In this document: positions 24,701 to 34,708 of the stretch, one piece after another | Position numbering within the stretch: position 1 is the stretch's first letter | Layout of the letters: every line of letters starts with the position of its first letter | NCBI GenBank assembly: GCA_013398175.1 | Contig: VZRZ01005950.1 | Span: 19,592 to 83,591, forward strand | Length of the DNA: 64,000 bases | Source: Climacteris rufus | Taxonomy: Eukaryota > Chordata > Aves > Passeriformes > Climacteridae | Direction of reading: 5' to 3' | The notes under the pieces: generated by a model | What the model saw: only the letters and a program-made list of their open reading frames with translations | Told to the model about the DNA's origin: nothing | Databases searched by the model: none | Made by a program: the position numbers and the translations under genes

Positions 24701-27700
24701 AAGAACTTGCCAACAAGCCGGTTTATACTTGCTGTTGAAGCACAATAAAGTAGTCTACCTGAGCACAAGGAGGTTTTAAGAGCCTAAGAACAAGGTCATT
24801 CAAAAAGACTTTGAGACAAACAGGACTGAGCAGAACCATCTTTCCCTACTTCACCTTCTCTCAAGAATTAACTTCCTGGGAAAAAACAGTTTCTGAGACA
24901 AGGAAGAACTTAAGCACAGGCTGAACTGCATTTCCTTCAGGGCTTTTGAAGGGACTGGGTTTGTTTAGTTGTAAAACAAGGATCTGCAAATTCGAAAAGA
25001 CTCAGTGAAGTCAAGTCCCGTTCTTGTTTCTTTAGTTTATTTTGTATTTTTATGTCTGCAAGTCACCCCATAGAACAGAGTGCTTTTTATGTTCAGGGCT
25101 TCTCGGCTTCTTCTAACCACTGCATTACTCACAGACGCTCGAGCCAGTTCTCTGTCATGCCCTTACAGTCTTAAATAGCTGAGGAAAGCACACAAGCCTT
25201 CTAGCATGTCTTAAAAATTGGTAAATAAAGGCTGTTTTGGGTGACTAGCAGCAGGTTCCAAAGTTCACAGCAGAAACAACCTGCTACTTGTCTCTCCTCC
25301 TTTGCAGGGACAGAGCACAGCTCTGCATCTGAGCAGGGTGAAATGGAAGAGCAAAACAATAGAATTGCAGATGCAAACCACTCAGGGATTTACAAGTATA
25401 TAACTTAGGCTATGAGTAGTACCTACTAAATTATTGTTGTTTGGAAAAAGAACGAATACCATTTTACCATAATGCTGGGTTGGAACAACTACTTTCTGGC
25501 TGTTGCAGACATGGAGATGTCAGTAGGTTGAGTTCATTTTTGTCTGTGCAGTTATGACATTTGCAAGCTCACAAGGCCAAACGGAATGGTACATTTTCCC
25601 AGAATTTTTTTTAGCAGGATTTTTTTTGTGGGGGGAGGTAAGGATTAATTCTTCATACAGCAGATTTTCTTCAGATGCTTCTCAATAGTTGTTAAAATGA
25701 GAAACTGCTGGATATTCACTACATGATAAAATTATATCAAGTTCCTTTTCAAAGCCAGCATTTAAATCCTTCTGCCTACAGATATGACAGTTCTGCTAGC
25801 CCAGCCTCCAAAGTGGAAGAAATGGCAACGGTAAGTAGCTTATCAATTTAGTGTCAGCAATGTTTGAATATAGATTTTTCATGAATGCAGATTTTTCAAA
25901 AACTAGTCCCCTTGGTTTCAGCTGTTGCTTTAACATCTGTTTGAAAAGAATTCTTGCAGTTCCTGTTTTAAATGCTAAGTAAACTGTCTGTGTTGTGAAC
26001 TTGTTGAATGTAGTAGAATGAACTTGCCCGTTAACTGCAAAAGTTCAAAGCTTTCCTAGGTAGGTCCTAAGCCTAGCTCTGCCAGATTTCAGTTCTCTCA
26101 CAGTGATAGAATAATTGCATGGATCATTTCCTAGGCCAAGACCCTCACATATCTTGGCAACTGTAATCAACCTGCAAATAGATCAAAACTCACACTAAAC
26201 AATAATCTAGTGTATTTACTTTGTTTCATTTCACTTGTACAAGGGTGAAAAAGAGTAGCTGACTTGGGCAAGCAGTAAGCTAGAACCTCTTTTGCAATAT
26301 TTCCATGCACAGAGTTACCATATAAATGTAAATTTTGAAGTAGGAAATTTTTTTTTGGATGAATGTTCCATTTTATAAGCACAAGCTCATTCTAAGGATA
26401 AAAACCAGATTTATTTCTGGTGAAATTCAAGTGCATACTGTTGAAATAGCAGATTTTCTTCCAAGGATGATTTTTTCTGGTTTAATTACTTTATTACCCT
26501 GTATTACTAACATGTTTTTCCTCATCTTCAGCTGTGTGGTATAACCACAGAGGGGACTAAGAGAGTATACAGTATATAATCAAAGGCACAGAGGATGTAA
26601 ACTGGCCACCTCCCTTCTCTCATATTTCAAAAACCAAGGGATAATCTATATTAATATAAGACTGAACAAAGATCTTATCAGAGAATCTTGCATGTTATAT
26701 AAACATATTATATAAAGCTATATTATAGCTAGACAAGTAAAATATTATTAATATTGGGAACAAAAAATTAGTAAGTTTGTTTTCTTTGAAAAATTAGGAA
26801 GAGTCTCAGCTAAAATAAACTGAAATTGAACAGTTGTCTGCACTTCTACCATCTGAGACTATAAGCTGAGAGAAATATGGGTGGGATAGAACCTCTCCAG
26901 CTTAATATATAATCCAAACACAGATGGGGAATAGGGTGACATTTTCCCACTTTTACCACAAAGTGTTGTTTTGCAATATGAAAATGGACTGTAGTGTTTA
27001 AATCTGTGTTGGGAGGTCAATGTGTGAATTTTAAAATACACTGGTCAAGGAAGAAGTGATTGGGAAAAACTAAATTGAGAGATAGAATACAATAAGGGAT
27101 ACAATGCAATAAGGATGCAACATCTGGATAAAATAAGTAAACCATGCCCTTATCCAAAACATGCTACAGTATGAGGACAAGATGAGTAATTGTCCTTATC
27201 ATATGTGTAAAAGTCTATAAAATGCATGCAACTTTACAAGCCTCAGTTGTGTATTTTAATAATACATTATTTAATGGATTGACAGAGTTTGCTGACCTTT
27301 GGGACTTGTGACACAATTGGTGATGTGATATGTGAAACGTGGTTTGAACACACATGTAGAACTAAAACCATGTTACCTTACAATTTTTAACAGGCTGAAA
27401 TGTGTAATTCCCCAATGTCAACTGAAACAAGTGGTCATTCTTTTGATACAAACCAAAATGAAATGATGGAGAAAAGTACACAGGAATGGAATGAACAGTT
27501 AGAAAAGGAGGTTTTCAGTGGTAAGTGTGTGCCCTTACTTTGTTCTGATGGTATCTGGTTCTGAACAGAAGCAACTCTGATTTCAGAGAATTTTCTGCAA
27601 AAGCACAGGCTGTAAAGATATGGCTCATTACTTTCTAGCAGAGTGGCTACTCTTTGTTGTCTTTGTATGGATGTCTACTCCAATATCAACTTCAAGATGT

Positions 27701-29049
27701 GTCACTGATCACTCTTAGAATGCATTTCATCTCATACCGATACAGTTCAGAAGAATCACATGTAACTGTGTACAGTTCTCTCTGCTGTTTCTGTCAGGAG
27801 TCCATATTGCGTCCTTTAGATGCAGACATATGATTATGTGAGAAGACTTCTATCCCAGTTTCCTGCATGAATAATTTTGATAATGATGAATTACTGGGCC
27901 TGGTTTATAAACTGGAAAGCCACAAACCACAGAAGCAAGAGGCATTGTGGCATTGAGTTCGTTTTCTGAGAGCCTTTATAGCCCCAGTCAAGAGTTGCAG
28001 GTTCCTTTTTAGTTGGTTTTTTTTTTCTCAAGCAGGGAAATGAGGCAAAGTAAGACCCAGCCTATGGGAGTACAGAGGTGTTTTTCCATAAACTTTCCAA
28101 ACTTTCTCAGATCTGTGTAAAGAAATGTCCATGAACATTACTTTCTACCTCCCAAAATTACAAGGATCAGCAGCACAGGAAGAGGAGAGCACTGCATGGT
28201 GGACAGTGGTTCTTCTGAAACTCACATGAATGTCACCACTTTGTGTGTCCATCTAAACTGTGCACACTCACCCACTGACAGAAAAACTGTACATAGCTTG
28301 GCTCATGTCCTCCAAATGGAAGACTCACAAAAAAATCATCTTTTTTCTTGTTCTAAGCCGAGTTTCTCAGGAGTTTTCTCGTATGTGCTGGAGAGAAACT
28401 TAGAGAAATGAAAACATTTAGTACCTTTGGATCACCTTTTATTCCAACTATACATACCTAGCAATGCCTTCTTAATGATTTTGTACTGTTAGCACAGATC
28501 TATAATGACTGATCGGTCAGTTTTGTTTATTTAAGTGGATTAGGAAATTCTGTAACAAAACAGTCATATCCATTATATATTATGTGTCGTATTTTCAAAA
28601 TACCGGAAGAATACAATTAACAAAGGCATAATTGGTTTTGACAATAAAAATAGTTTTAATACATTGCTGACACTTAGTCTTCTGACTGAACAGCTTGGTT
28701 AATTGAGCTATATTGTGTTTAATTCCAGTTCATGAGATTGCCTATATGTGTATAAATACTTATTTGTTGCTAGATTGAATCATAGGTTCCTATTTAATTA
28801 CCCTTTTTTATCCAGAAAATGCCATTTTCAGTGCTCATTTTAAATTAATAGACTACAATTCAGCAGATAACTTCTTTTATGAATGAAACAGTGGACATGC
28901 CAGATAGGTTTGCTTGATGGTTTGAAGGATTCTTTGTTTTCTTACATATAGGTCATAACTGTGCATTGTGAACACACAGAAAGGTCCATGTTTGACTAGT
29001 GAATTCTTTTCAAGGGTTTTTTTGCTTACAAACTATATTTGGACAGTTT

Positions 29050-29090
<41 letters not shown>

Positions 29091-32000
29091 GTGTGTGAAT
29101 GAGAATCCAGACTTTAAATTGTTTTGTTCTTCTTTTAAATAGCATAAAGACTAACATTTACATAAAGAGCAGTCACGGAGGAGAGCATTTCTTTTCTTGT
29201 AGTCATAATGAGTGACTGCTGAAAGGTCCTATGGAGGAAGAATGTGTGGTTTGGGAAGGGTTTTGAATGCTGAAAAGCTGACTCCTTTTAAAGCCAGTTC
29301 TGATTATTAATGTAGTACATGAAAGTTTTTAAAATAAGTAGCCAGAAGATTATTAAAAGAAAACAAAACCAAGTATCTTTTTTTTCACCTGTGCAGTTCT
29401 AAGTGATCTGGATGACCAGCTGGCCCAGGAACAAGCCCAAGACCCATTGGACAGGACGGTTTCTACTAGCAGTGCATCCAATGTCCAAAGTAGTAGTGCT
29501 TTCCCCACTTTGAAGAGGCAGACTGCTAGTAGGGGGCAACAGAGAAATGACTGGAGTGACACGCCTAGCACATTTTTCCCAGATGGACTGAGAACACTAA
29601 GGGCCAAAGATGAACACAAGATTTTCATCAGACCAAGGAGGTTACACAGTGCATATATAAACTGGCAGCAGACAGCCTTTCAAGAAGATTGCAGTTATGG
29701 TGATGCTGTGGATGGGAATCCTCGTCTGCACCGTAGGAGGCTGTCTTCTGTTTCTTTCGGACGGTCCTCAGAAGGGAGTTTATATCCTCCTTCCGTAACA
29801 CACAACAGCGGATTTAGGCACAAGAGTTGTGTGAACAGGGATTCAGCTGGCAGAAGTTACTCTGTATGTTCCCTTCAGAGATGTCCATCATCAATATCTT
29901 CTGATCAGCTATCAGCATCTAGTTTACAAAATCCATTGGCAAGGGAGAGCAAGAATGGTTTTGTACCAAGGTTTGGTCGACAGAACCCAAAGAGAATTCC
30001 TCTGTCTTCTATTGTATGGAACAACACACCAGACTCTTCTGAACAAACTTCAGAAAAAATGTTTAGAACCCAATCACTGATGGAGTTTCATGCTACAGAC
30101 CACGGTAGATACCCCAGCTCGTTACAAGAAACCAAGAAATACCCCTATTACCACTCAAAACACCACTACAGAAGATCTATTTCAAGCAGTAATTGCTTTA
30201 GTAGAGTTAGTTGCCCTGACAAAGCTACTTCTCCGGTGCCCTTTGATAACTGGGAAAACTATCCTTTATACAAATCAGAAAATAATCTCTCTAGATCCCA
30301 CTATAGAGATAACTCTTCACATGGCAAGTTGTATGCAAACCAAAAAAATTCTTCTTATGGAAGAAAAGACAGCTATACTTCTTGGGCTGATATTCCTCAG
30401 TGTTACAGTGATGAAGTGTTTCTTTCCCCTGATGCCAGCTTTGAAGTGTTTATGGCTAATTTAAATGACCAGCAGTGGGCACATACAAAGAATGCCAAGT
30501 TTGGTTCACAGCGCCTGCAGAACGATTTTCACATGTACTCTCCAGAAAATACAAGTACCAAAAGGATGACAAGAAGTGCAAACAGAACTTTTTCAGAATT
30601 CACTGAGGGCTGTCAGCCTTGGCTAAGTTGTAACTCTTCAGTTTCTTCATCTGGTATCAGAACAGATGAGTCAGTCTTTCGTGATTCAAAGGACCAAACA
30701 AAACCTACAGGACTGAACAGGAATTCAGTTGTTGTTGTTACCCAAAGGAGTACTAAGGCAGACTCTACACACCTGGAAAAGGCTGAAGGTATGAAACAAC
30801 CAGATGAAGACATGCTGTTACAGTCAGCTCCTCAACAAGCAGGTACAAGCTACATCAATGCCCGAAGATTCTCCTCTAACAGCCCTGCTTCTGCCGTGTG
30901 GCAAAGAGATGTATCTCTCTTTAACACAGTGACATCAAAGAGACAAACCCAAGTCACTGCCGGAGGAGATATTGCAAAAAATTATACATCAAATGGTGAT
31001 AAAAGAAATGTACAAATGAAGGAAAACGATTGCATGTTCAGTCAGCCTTCCTGTACTTTGCCTGCTGATGAGAGCAGGAAGGCATCTTTTCTTCTAAATC
31101 AGAAAGAATGGGAACGTAATCTGCATTATGCAGCACAAAGAGAGAGCATCAAACAGGATAATCGAAGTGCAGAAGCACTTAACCAAGCTACTCCAAAAAG
31201 ACAATCCTCACTACTCAATGTTACTTCTGCTCCACCCAGTGAAAAATTACTGAACTGTCAAGGCATGTTGTCCTGTCCTCCTGAGTGCTCATCTAATTTC
31301 TCACAAAGCTCTCCACAAGCACTTTCTCATAAAGACACTTCTAAATGCTTAGAAACACTAACTAGCTCTTCAGTAAACTGCACAGTTACTGAATCTCAAG
31401 CAGAAGGGGGGAAAACAACTCAAACGAGCAGAACAGGCGTTAGCAAAGAGATTTCACAGAAAATACTGCAAAATGCAAGCACTTTAGTTACTAAGGACTG
31501 TAATGAACAATTCACTACTAGTTCTCCACAAAATGGAAATTCTGGAAATATTTATATGCATAGCTTTGATGGAGACCCCAATACCTCTGAAAATAGTGTA
31601 AGCTATTTTTGCCTGGAAAAAGGAACTGGAAAAATGAGGAGTACTTCACCTTGTATTGAAGGGTTTCCCAAGCAAGACGGCTTGCCGAGACATACCAGTA
31701 GCTGCAGTATTACTGGCTCCCCTCGCAGAAACAGCTCCAAATCTCCTGACCCCCTTGTTATTTATTACACTTTGCCTAGAAAATCAGCTAGCATTGCTGG
31801 TAGTATTATGTCAGATATGCCCATCTCTTTACCTAGAGAAAGTAGAACAACATGTGATTGTTTAAAGTCTGAAACTCCGCGTAGAGCTAACGCCTTTTAT
31901 TCTAATCAAAGAGATGTGTCTTGTTTAGACTCCAAATGTTCCTTTTTAACGTCAGCATCATTAAATGCTGCTACAAGTAATAAAGATTACCCCAGGTCTT

Positions 32001-34708
32001 TAACCAAAAGTATTAATGATTCAATAAGTAGTAGTACATCAGTGGATCTGACAGACAGAGGCAAACATCTAAGCAGAAGAGAATCCTCTGTCTTTTCAGA
32101 TTATAAAGAGGGGGGAAATTTTTTGCAGAAATATAAAACAACAAGCACGTTTACAGTTTGTGTTGATGAAGATCATGTCAAGTATCATGAACTAGTTTCA
32201 ATTTATTACACATTACCACGGAGGCATTCAAGAACATTTTGTAGCCTCTTTAGAGATAATCCAGAGGATGCAGATTTACCTTGTCCCAAAGAAAATGCTC
32301 AGTCACCCAGAGTACAAAACAAGAAAAATGAAGATCATGTGAGTTTAGCAAATGTTTTTTTCCCCACTACTTCAGAAAAAGGGGCACCTTCATATTCTTC
32401 TGACCAAGTATCTTCAGCTCTGGTCACACCTCAGAATTTAAGAACCGCTGTTGATAGTGAAGTAGAGAATTCTCACTTATCCCCTAGCTCTGAGAAGTCA
32501 GTGAGTGTGGTACATAACAAGAAGGATAATTCAGCAGATCTTTCTTTAGCAGAAAATGTGCTTTCTGACATGGTGACAAAAGAAATTCCTTTTGGTGGTC
32601 CACAATCGACTGCAACAGAGGCTAAGTCAGGTAAGGCTATTTCTGATGCCTCAAGCAGCCAAAATGCAGAAATATGTCTAAAAGAAAAGAAGGAAATTTT
32701 ACAAAGAGCAGCACCACTAATGTCCCCTCTATCAACCCCTCCCAAGCCAGGTAGACATTCAGAGAATCCTTTATATTCTACTTCAAGAAATAAAAATATT
32801 ATACAGAAGAGAAGCTCTGAAAGCTGGTTCCAGCCCCCAAAAGTGAACAACAAGAAAAATCTGAACAGTTTACCCCTCCACTCAGGAGAGAAGAGTTCCC
32901 TTGGAAGGAGTGGTAAAACAGACCATGCTGATGTTCCACTTACTCCTGTGGAAGACATGTGCAGGGATGGTACTGAAGTCAAACAGAGAGTAAATTTCCT
33001 ACAACGAACCACCTCTCTGTGTAATAATAAATTTAGTGGACTGCAATTAAGGGCTGACAGTTCAAGAAAAAATGCAAATGATTTGAAATTTTGTAGCAAA
33101 GTGCTTTCAGAATCTCAGAGCAAAGCATCTGAGGTAAGCACAGCTTCCAGTGCTGATCCATTACTTCAGCTTGACAAAGTGGCTAACAAAGATACAGATG
33201 AAGCAAAGAATTCAAAAATTAAAAAAGAGCAAAACTCACAGGATTCTCATATGGGTAAAATTTACAGCAGTTCGCAGGAATCAGAGAGGCATTGTGAAGG
33301 CAACCTGAACATTAAAGATAAAGTCCTCAGGGTTACACACGATCAGAAGACAACACAGAGTACAGAAGATGAGAACAAGCTTCTCTCTGACTGCACAAGA
33401 GACAAAGTCAAAGATATAGAAAAACGGAAAAACAGACCGTCGATTAAAAATAAACTGGCAGCTGTTTACAAAACAAGTCGAAAATTTTCAAGTAAAAATT
33501 TACCACCCAAACCACATATAAGTAACATTTTTTCACAGAATGATGGAAATGCCACTTCTTTAGAGGTCAACATGTCCCTTGACTCACTGATTTCAATGGA
33601 TTCCCACCAGCCATTCCTGCAGCTGGACAATGAAAATCAGAATCACAGTCTGAACCCTGATAAGAATATTCCAGGACAAAGAACATCTGAGAATAAGAAC
33701 ACTGAAAATCAGAATGATCCTTCTTTGATTGTTAACACCAAATGGAGGCCTTTTACAAGCTCATACACCCAGAATGAAGCCATCAGTCCCCAAAAAACTG
33801 CACTGAAAGTGGAAAATAGACCAAGACTCACAACCCTATTTTCAGATAAAGCAGTAACCACAAGAAATAAGAATTCTCAAACACTTGATCTTGGGTTAGA
33901 AAGCAAGAGCCAGCCCATCTCTCCCAGTGCTACTACATCAGCCCCATTGGATGATGAGAAAGGAAGAGCTAGCAGTCATGCCTGCACTCCTCCTTTGCCA
34001 CTTTTAACTGACAAAAACTCCAACACCTATGTAAATAGCTGCTTGCAGGCAGACACATGTCCAGAGCAAAACTTGACTTCCCAGACAGTGCTTGGTCAAC
34101 GTCAAAATACCTCTCAGCCTGCTGGCTTAGAAAATGCCAACCTCAATAGCTATCGGTTGCGCAAGAGTCCTGCGAAAAGTCAGCGTGAGCGTCACCTCTC
34201 TGAGAGCATTTGTGCTCGAGACTCCCTTGAGACCTCTGCCTCAGGAAGCAATGTTCCACCAAAAGACAGCATACATGGGAAGAGATTTAAATCTTACTCA
34301 GAGCTGTTGTCTTGTGACGAGAATGAAAACTGGGCATCAGACGATGAAAAATGTTACAGCACCAGAAATTTAATGTATCCGTCTGTGGAATTTGGTATAT
34401 TTGGCAAAGAACAACAGTTGGCTTTCCTGGAAAATATCAAGAGGTCACTCACAGAGGGGCGATTATGGAGACCATGTCTTCTTAATAACCCTGGTGCTTT
34501 CAGGGATACAGAGAACTCTTCTACAAACAGGGCTGAGCTTCTGAGCTCAAGTTCTGCTGGGAGCAAAATGTCATCAGCTGCTTCATCCCCACGAGAGCTG
34601 ACTGATATCTGTGTGGAAGACCCAGCCGCTTATTCGGACTCAGACAGTGATACCACCACTGATGATGAATATTACCTAGATGAGATAGATAAAGAATCAG
34701 AGCTCTGA
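70..34708 (+). CDS. EXPH5: Exophilin-5 (Slac2-b), whole gene span, six coding exons
   Basis: The coding exons are 70-188, 16840-16997, 21101-21245, 25782-25830, 27394-27520 and 29397-34708. All introns are GT-AG, and the join stays in frame (5910 nt, 1969 residues; the human protein is about 1990). EXPH5 is a cytosolic effector of Rab27A/B used in exosome and secretory-vesicle traffic; human loss causes skin fragility. Residues ~8-63 form the Rab-binding domain. SHD1 contains SFLNEEEAR and SHD2 contains GVTGEWFEE, with no zinc finger between them, as known for Slac2-b. The rest is long, Ser/Asn/Lys-rich and probably disordered. It contains conserved islands: DLDDQLAQEQ (~203-212), two IYYTLPR motifs (~988 and ~1135), RPSIKNKLAA...SRKF (~1546-1565), FGIFGKEQQLAFLENIKRSL (~1865-1884) and an acidic C terminus ending DKESEL. 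The start matches the mammalian protein: SFLN falls at residue 11 in both. Identification rests on recalled similarity to human EXPH5. Confidence 0.96.
6690..7340. repeat. GC-rich degenerate repeat block in EXPH5 intron 1
   Basis: About 650 bases of GC-rich sequence sit abruptly inside AT-rich intron. Short units such as GGGCCAGG, GGTCAGGCCTG and CCATGGTGG/CCATGGCCCC recur. A near-perfect palindrome lies at 6954-6970, with GTCAGGCC and GGCCTGAC around one central base. It lacks the CpG density of a promoter island; most of its GC is CCAGG/CAGG. It may be an old minisatellite or a decayed unclassified mobile element. I cannot name a family. Confidence 0.5.
9281..9352. repeat. 36-bp tandem duplication, AT-rich
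   Basis: Two adjacent copies (9281-9316 and 9317-9352) both begin TTGTGTGTTCTTAAATA and continue with ATATTT and TATG/TATAT-type sequence, with a few substitutions. The copies run into further TATATA/TGTATG sequence up to about 9375. Confidence 0.8.
14940..15400 (+). promoter_or_regulatory. Intragenic CpG island, possible alternative EXPH5 promoter
   Basis: A CpG-dense block peaks at about 15060-15250 with GGCGCC, CGCCCGCGG and GGAGCGGCG-type sequence. It is flanked by AT-rich intron and lies 1.4-1.9 kb upstream of coding exon 2. A good donor (TTTG|GTAAGG, GT at 15379-15380) sits at its downstream edge. Vertebrate CpG islands usually mark promoters, so an alternative first exon is plausible. 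No transcript evidence is available here. Confidence 0.45.
16840..16997 (+). CDS. EXPH5: EXPH5 coding exon 2 (SHD2 of the Rab-binding domain)
   Basis: The acceptor is a poly-T tract plus CCTTTTTAG and the donor is CCA|GTGAGT. The 158-nt exon enters in phase 2 and leaves in phase 1. It completes the Rab-binding domain with KLLKRKK and LQGVTGEWFEEIKRRKF. The WFEE core corresponds to the conserved SHD2 Trp-Phe motif of Slp/Slac2 proteins, which contacts Rab27. The exon does not appear as a long open frame by itself; it was found from its protein similarity and splice sites. Confidence 0.93.
17230..17430 (-). mobile_element. CR1 LINE 3'-end fragment, antisense
   Basis: It begins with AGAATCACAG followed by CAGGTTGGAAGGACATC and later has GGAGGCTGTTCCAGTG and CCTCACTGTAAGAATTTTCTT. 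This is the reverse complement of the standard 3' end of avian CR1 retrotransposons. It is 5'-truncated and diverged, as is usual for CR1. It abuts an ERV element 86 bases downstream. Confidence 0.85.
17516..18068 (+). mobile_element. Endogenous retrovirus LTR (5' copy)
   Basis: It starts TGTGGTTTAACCCCAG and ends CCAGCACA, with the TG...CA termini of an LTR. Inside are GCTAAGCACTACACAGCC, CTCAGCAGTAAG, ATCAACACTGTTTCCAGCAC and GCTACTATGGAAATAATTAAC. These blocks recur in the same order and orientation in a second copy at 18703-19256. The TGTGGTTTAACCCC start is a very common LTR type in bird genomes, often assigned to ERV-L-like families. I do not assign a named subfamily. Confidence 0.85.
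18069..18702 (+). mobile_element. Residual internal region of the ERV, non-coding
   Basis: Only about 630 bases separate the two LTRs, far less than a complete provirus. There is no intact gag, pol or env. The sequence carries a recurring block of the type CATGG(C/T)(T/C)TTA(C/T)CCATGG...CTGCAGTCCCTGCAGG, seen near 18174, 18323 and 18375. The open frames through it are low-complexity by-products of this repeat, not viral proteins. The element is therefore a large internal deletion derivative or a non-autonomous LTR element. Confidence 0.65.
18703..19256 (+). mobile_element. Endogenous retrovirus LTR (3' copy)
   Basis: It begins TGTTGTTTAACCCCAGC, with a G-to-T change in the conserved TGTGG, and ends CTAGCACA. 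It shares with the first copy the TAAGCAC, GATAAAAACAGTTTAATAGG-type block, CATCACTCTGAATGTCCTCC, GTCAGCAGTAAC and AGCTACTATGGAAAAGATTAAC blocks. The two copies differ by many substitutions and indels, so the insertion is old. No matching target-site duplication is evident at the outer ends. Confidence 0.85.
21101..21245 (+). CDS. EXPH5: EXPH5 coding exon 3
   Basis: The acceptor TTTTTAG and donor CACG|GTGAGC bound 145 nt, entering phase 1 and leaving phase 2. The exon encodes roughly residues 93-140, a Ser/Lys/Arg-rich stretch. Its core, SFLGFRSPFAWLSAFRKS, matches the mammalian SFRSSFASLFSFRKS segment in position and character. A basic-hydrophobic patch like this could contact membrane, but that is inference. 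Confidence 0.9.
21246..25781 (+). other. EXPH5: EXPH5 intron 3
   Basis: About 4.5 kb of mostly AT-rich sequence shows no supported exon, RNA gene or clear mobile element. A moderately GC-rich patch at about 21520-21960 is not recognisable. The acceptor is TCTGCCTACAG at 25781. Confidence 0.8.
25782..25830 (+). CDS. EXPH5: EXPH5 coding exon 4 (49 nt)
   Basis: This short exon lies between TCTGCCTACAG and ACG|GTAAGT, enters in phase 2 and leaves in phase 0. It encodes RYDSSASPASKVEEMAT (about residues 141-157). The assignment rests on strong consensus splice sites and on being the exon that keeps exons 3 and 5 in frame. The segment is weakly conserved, so this is the least certain of the six exons. 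Confidence 0.8.
25831..27393 (+). other. EXPH5: EXPH5 intron 4
   Basis: About 1.6 kb of AT-rich intron. An especially AT-rich stretch lies at about 26640-26760. No gene, RNA or named repeat is seen. Confidence 0.8.
27394..27520 (+). CDS. EXPH5: EXPH5 coding exon 5
   Basis: The exon is 127 nt between CAATTTTTAACAG and CAGTG|GTAAGT, phase 0 in and phase 1 out. It encodes about residues 158-199, including MMEKSTQEWNEQLEKEVFS, which leads into the conserved VLSDLDDQLAQEQ block at the start of exon 6. The mammalian protein has a matching acidic segment ending FFQVLDDLDSKLAQEQ. Confidence 0.87.
27521..29396 (+). other. EXPH5: EXPH5 intron 5
   Basis: About 1.9 kb of AT-rich intron contains a (CA)n microsatellite at 29054-29084. 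No other feature is recognisable. The acceptor is a T tract followed by CACCTGTGCAG at 29396. Confidence 0.83.
29054..29084. repeat. (CA)n microsatellite
   Basis: An uninterrupted run of AC dinucleotides of about 15 units lies in EXPH5 intron 5, about 310 bases before the acceptor of the giant last exon. It is followed by TATACAGTGTGTG. Confidence 0.97.
29397..34708 (+). CDS. EXPH5: EXPH5 coding exon 6, giant terminal exon with stop
   Basis: A single uninterrupted 5.3-kb reading frame (residues 200-1969) ends in TGA at 34706-34708. The first codon is split, with G from exon 5 plus TT. It begins VLSDLDDQLAQEQ, matching the mammalian exon junction. Composition is Ser/Asn/Lys/Gln-rich with few hydrophobic runs, so mostly disordered. 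Conserved islands are two IYYTLPR(K/R) motifs (codons at about 31760 and 32201), SIKNKLAAVYKTSRKF (about 33440-33490), SPRELTDICVEDP near the end, and an acidic tail SDSDSDTTTDDEYYLDE...DKESEL. No frameshift or internal stop is present. Confidence 0.97.

Noticed and set aside
32473..33099. 208-codon antisense frame inside EXPH5 exon 6.
   Set aside because: It is a shadow of the sense coding frame, which is strongly supported by similarity to mammalian EXPH5.
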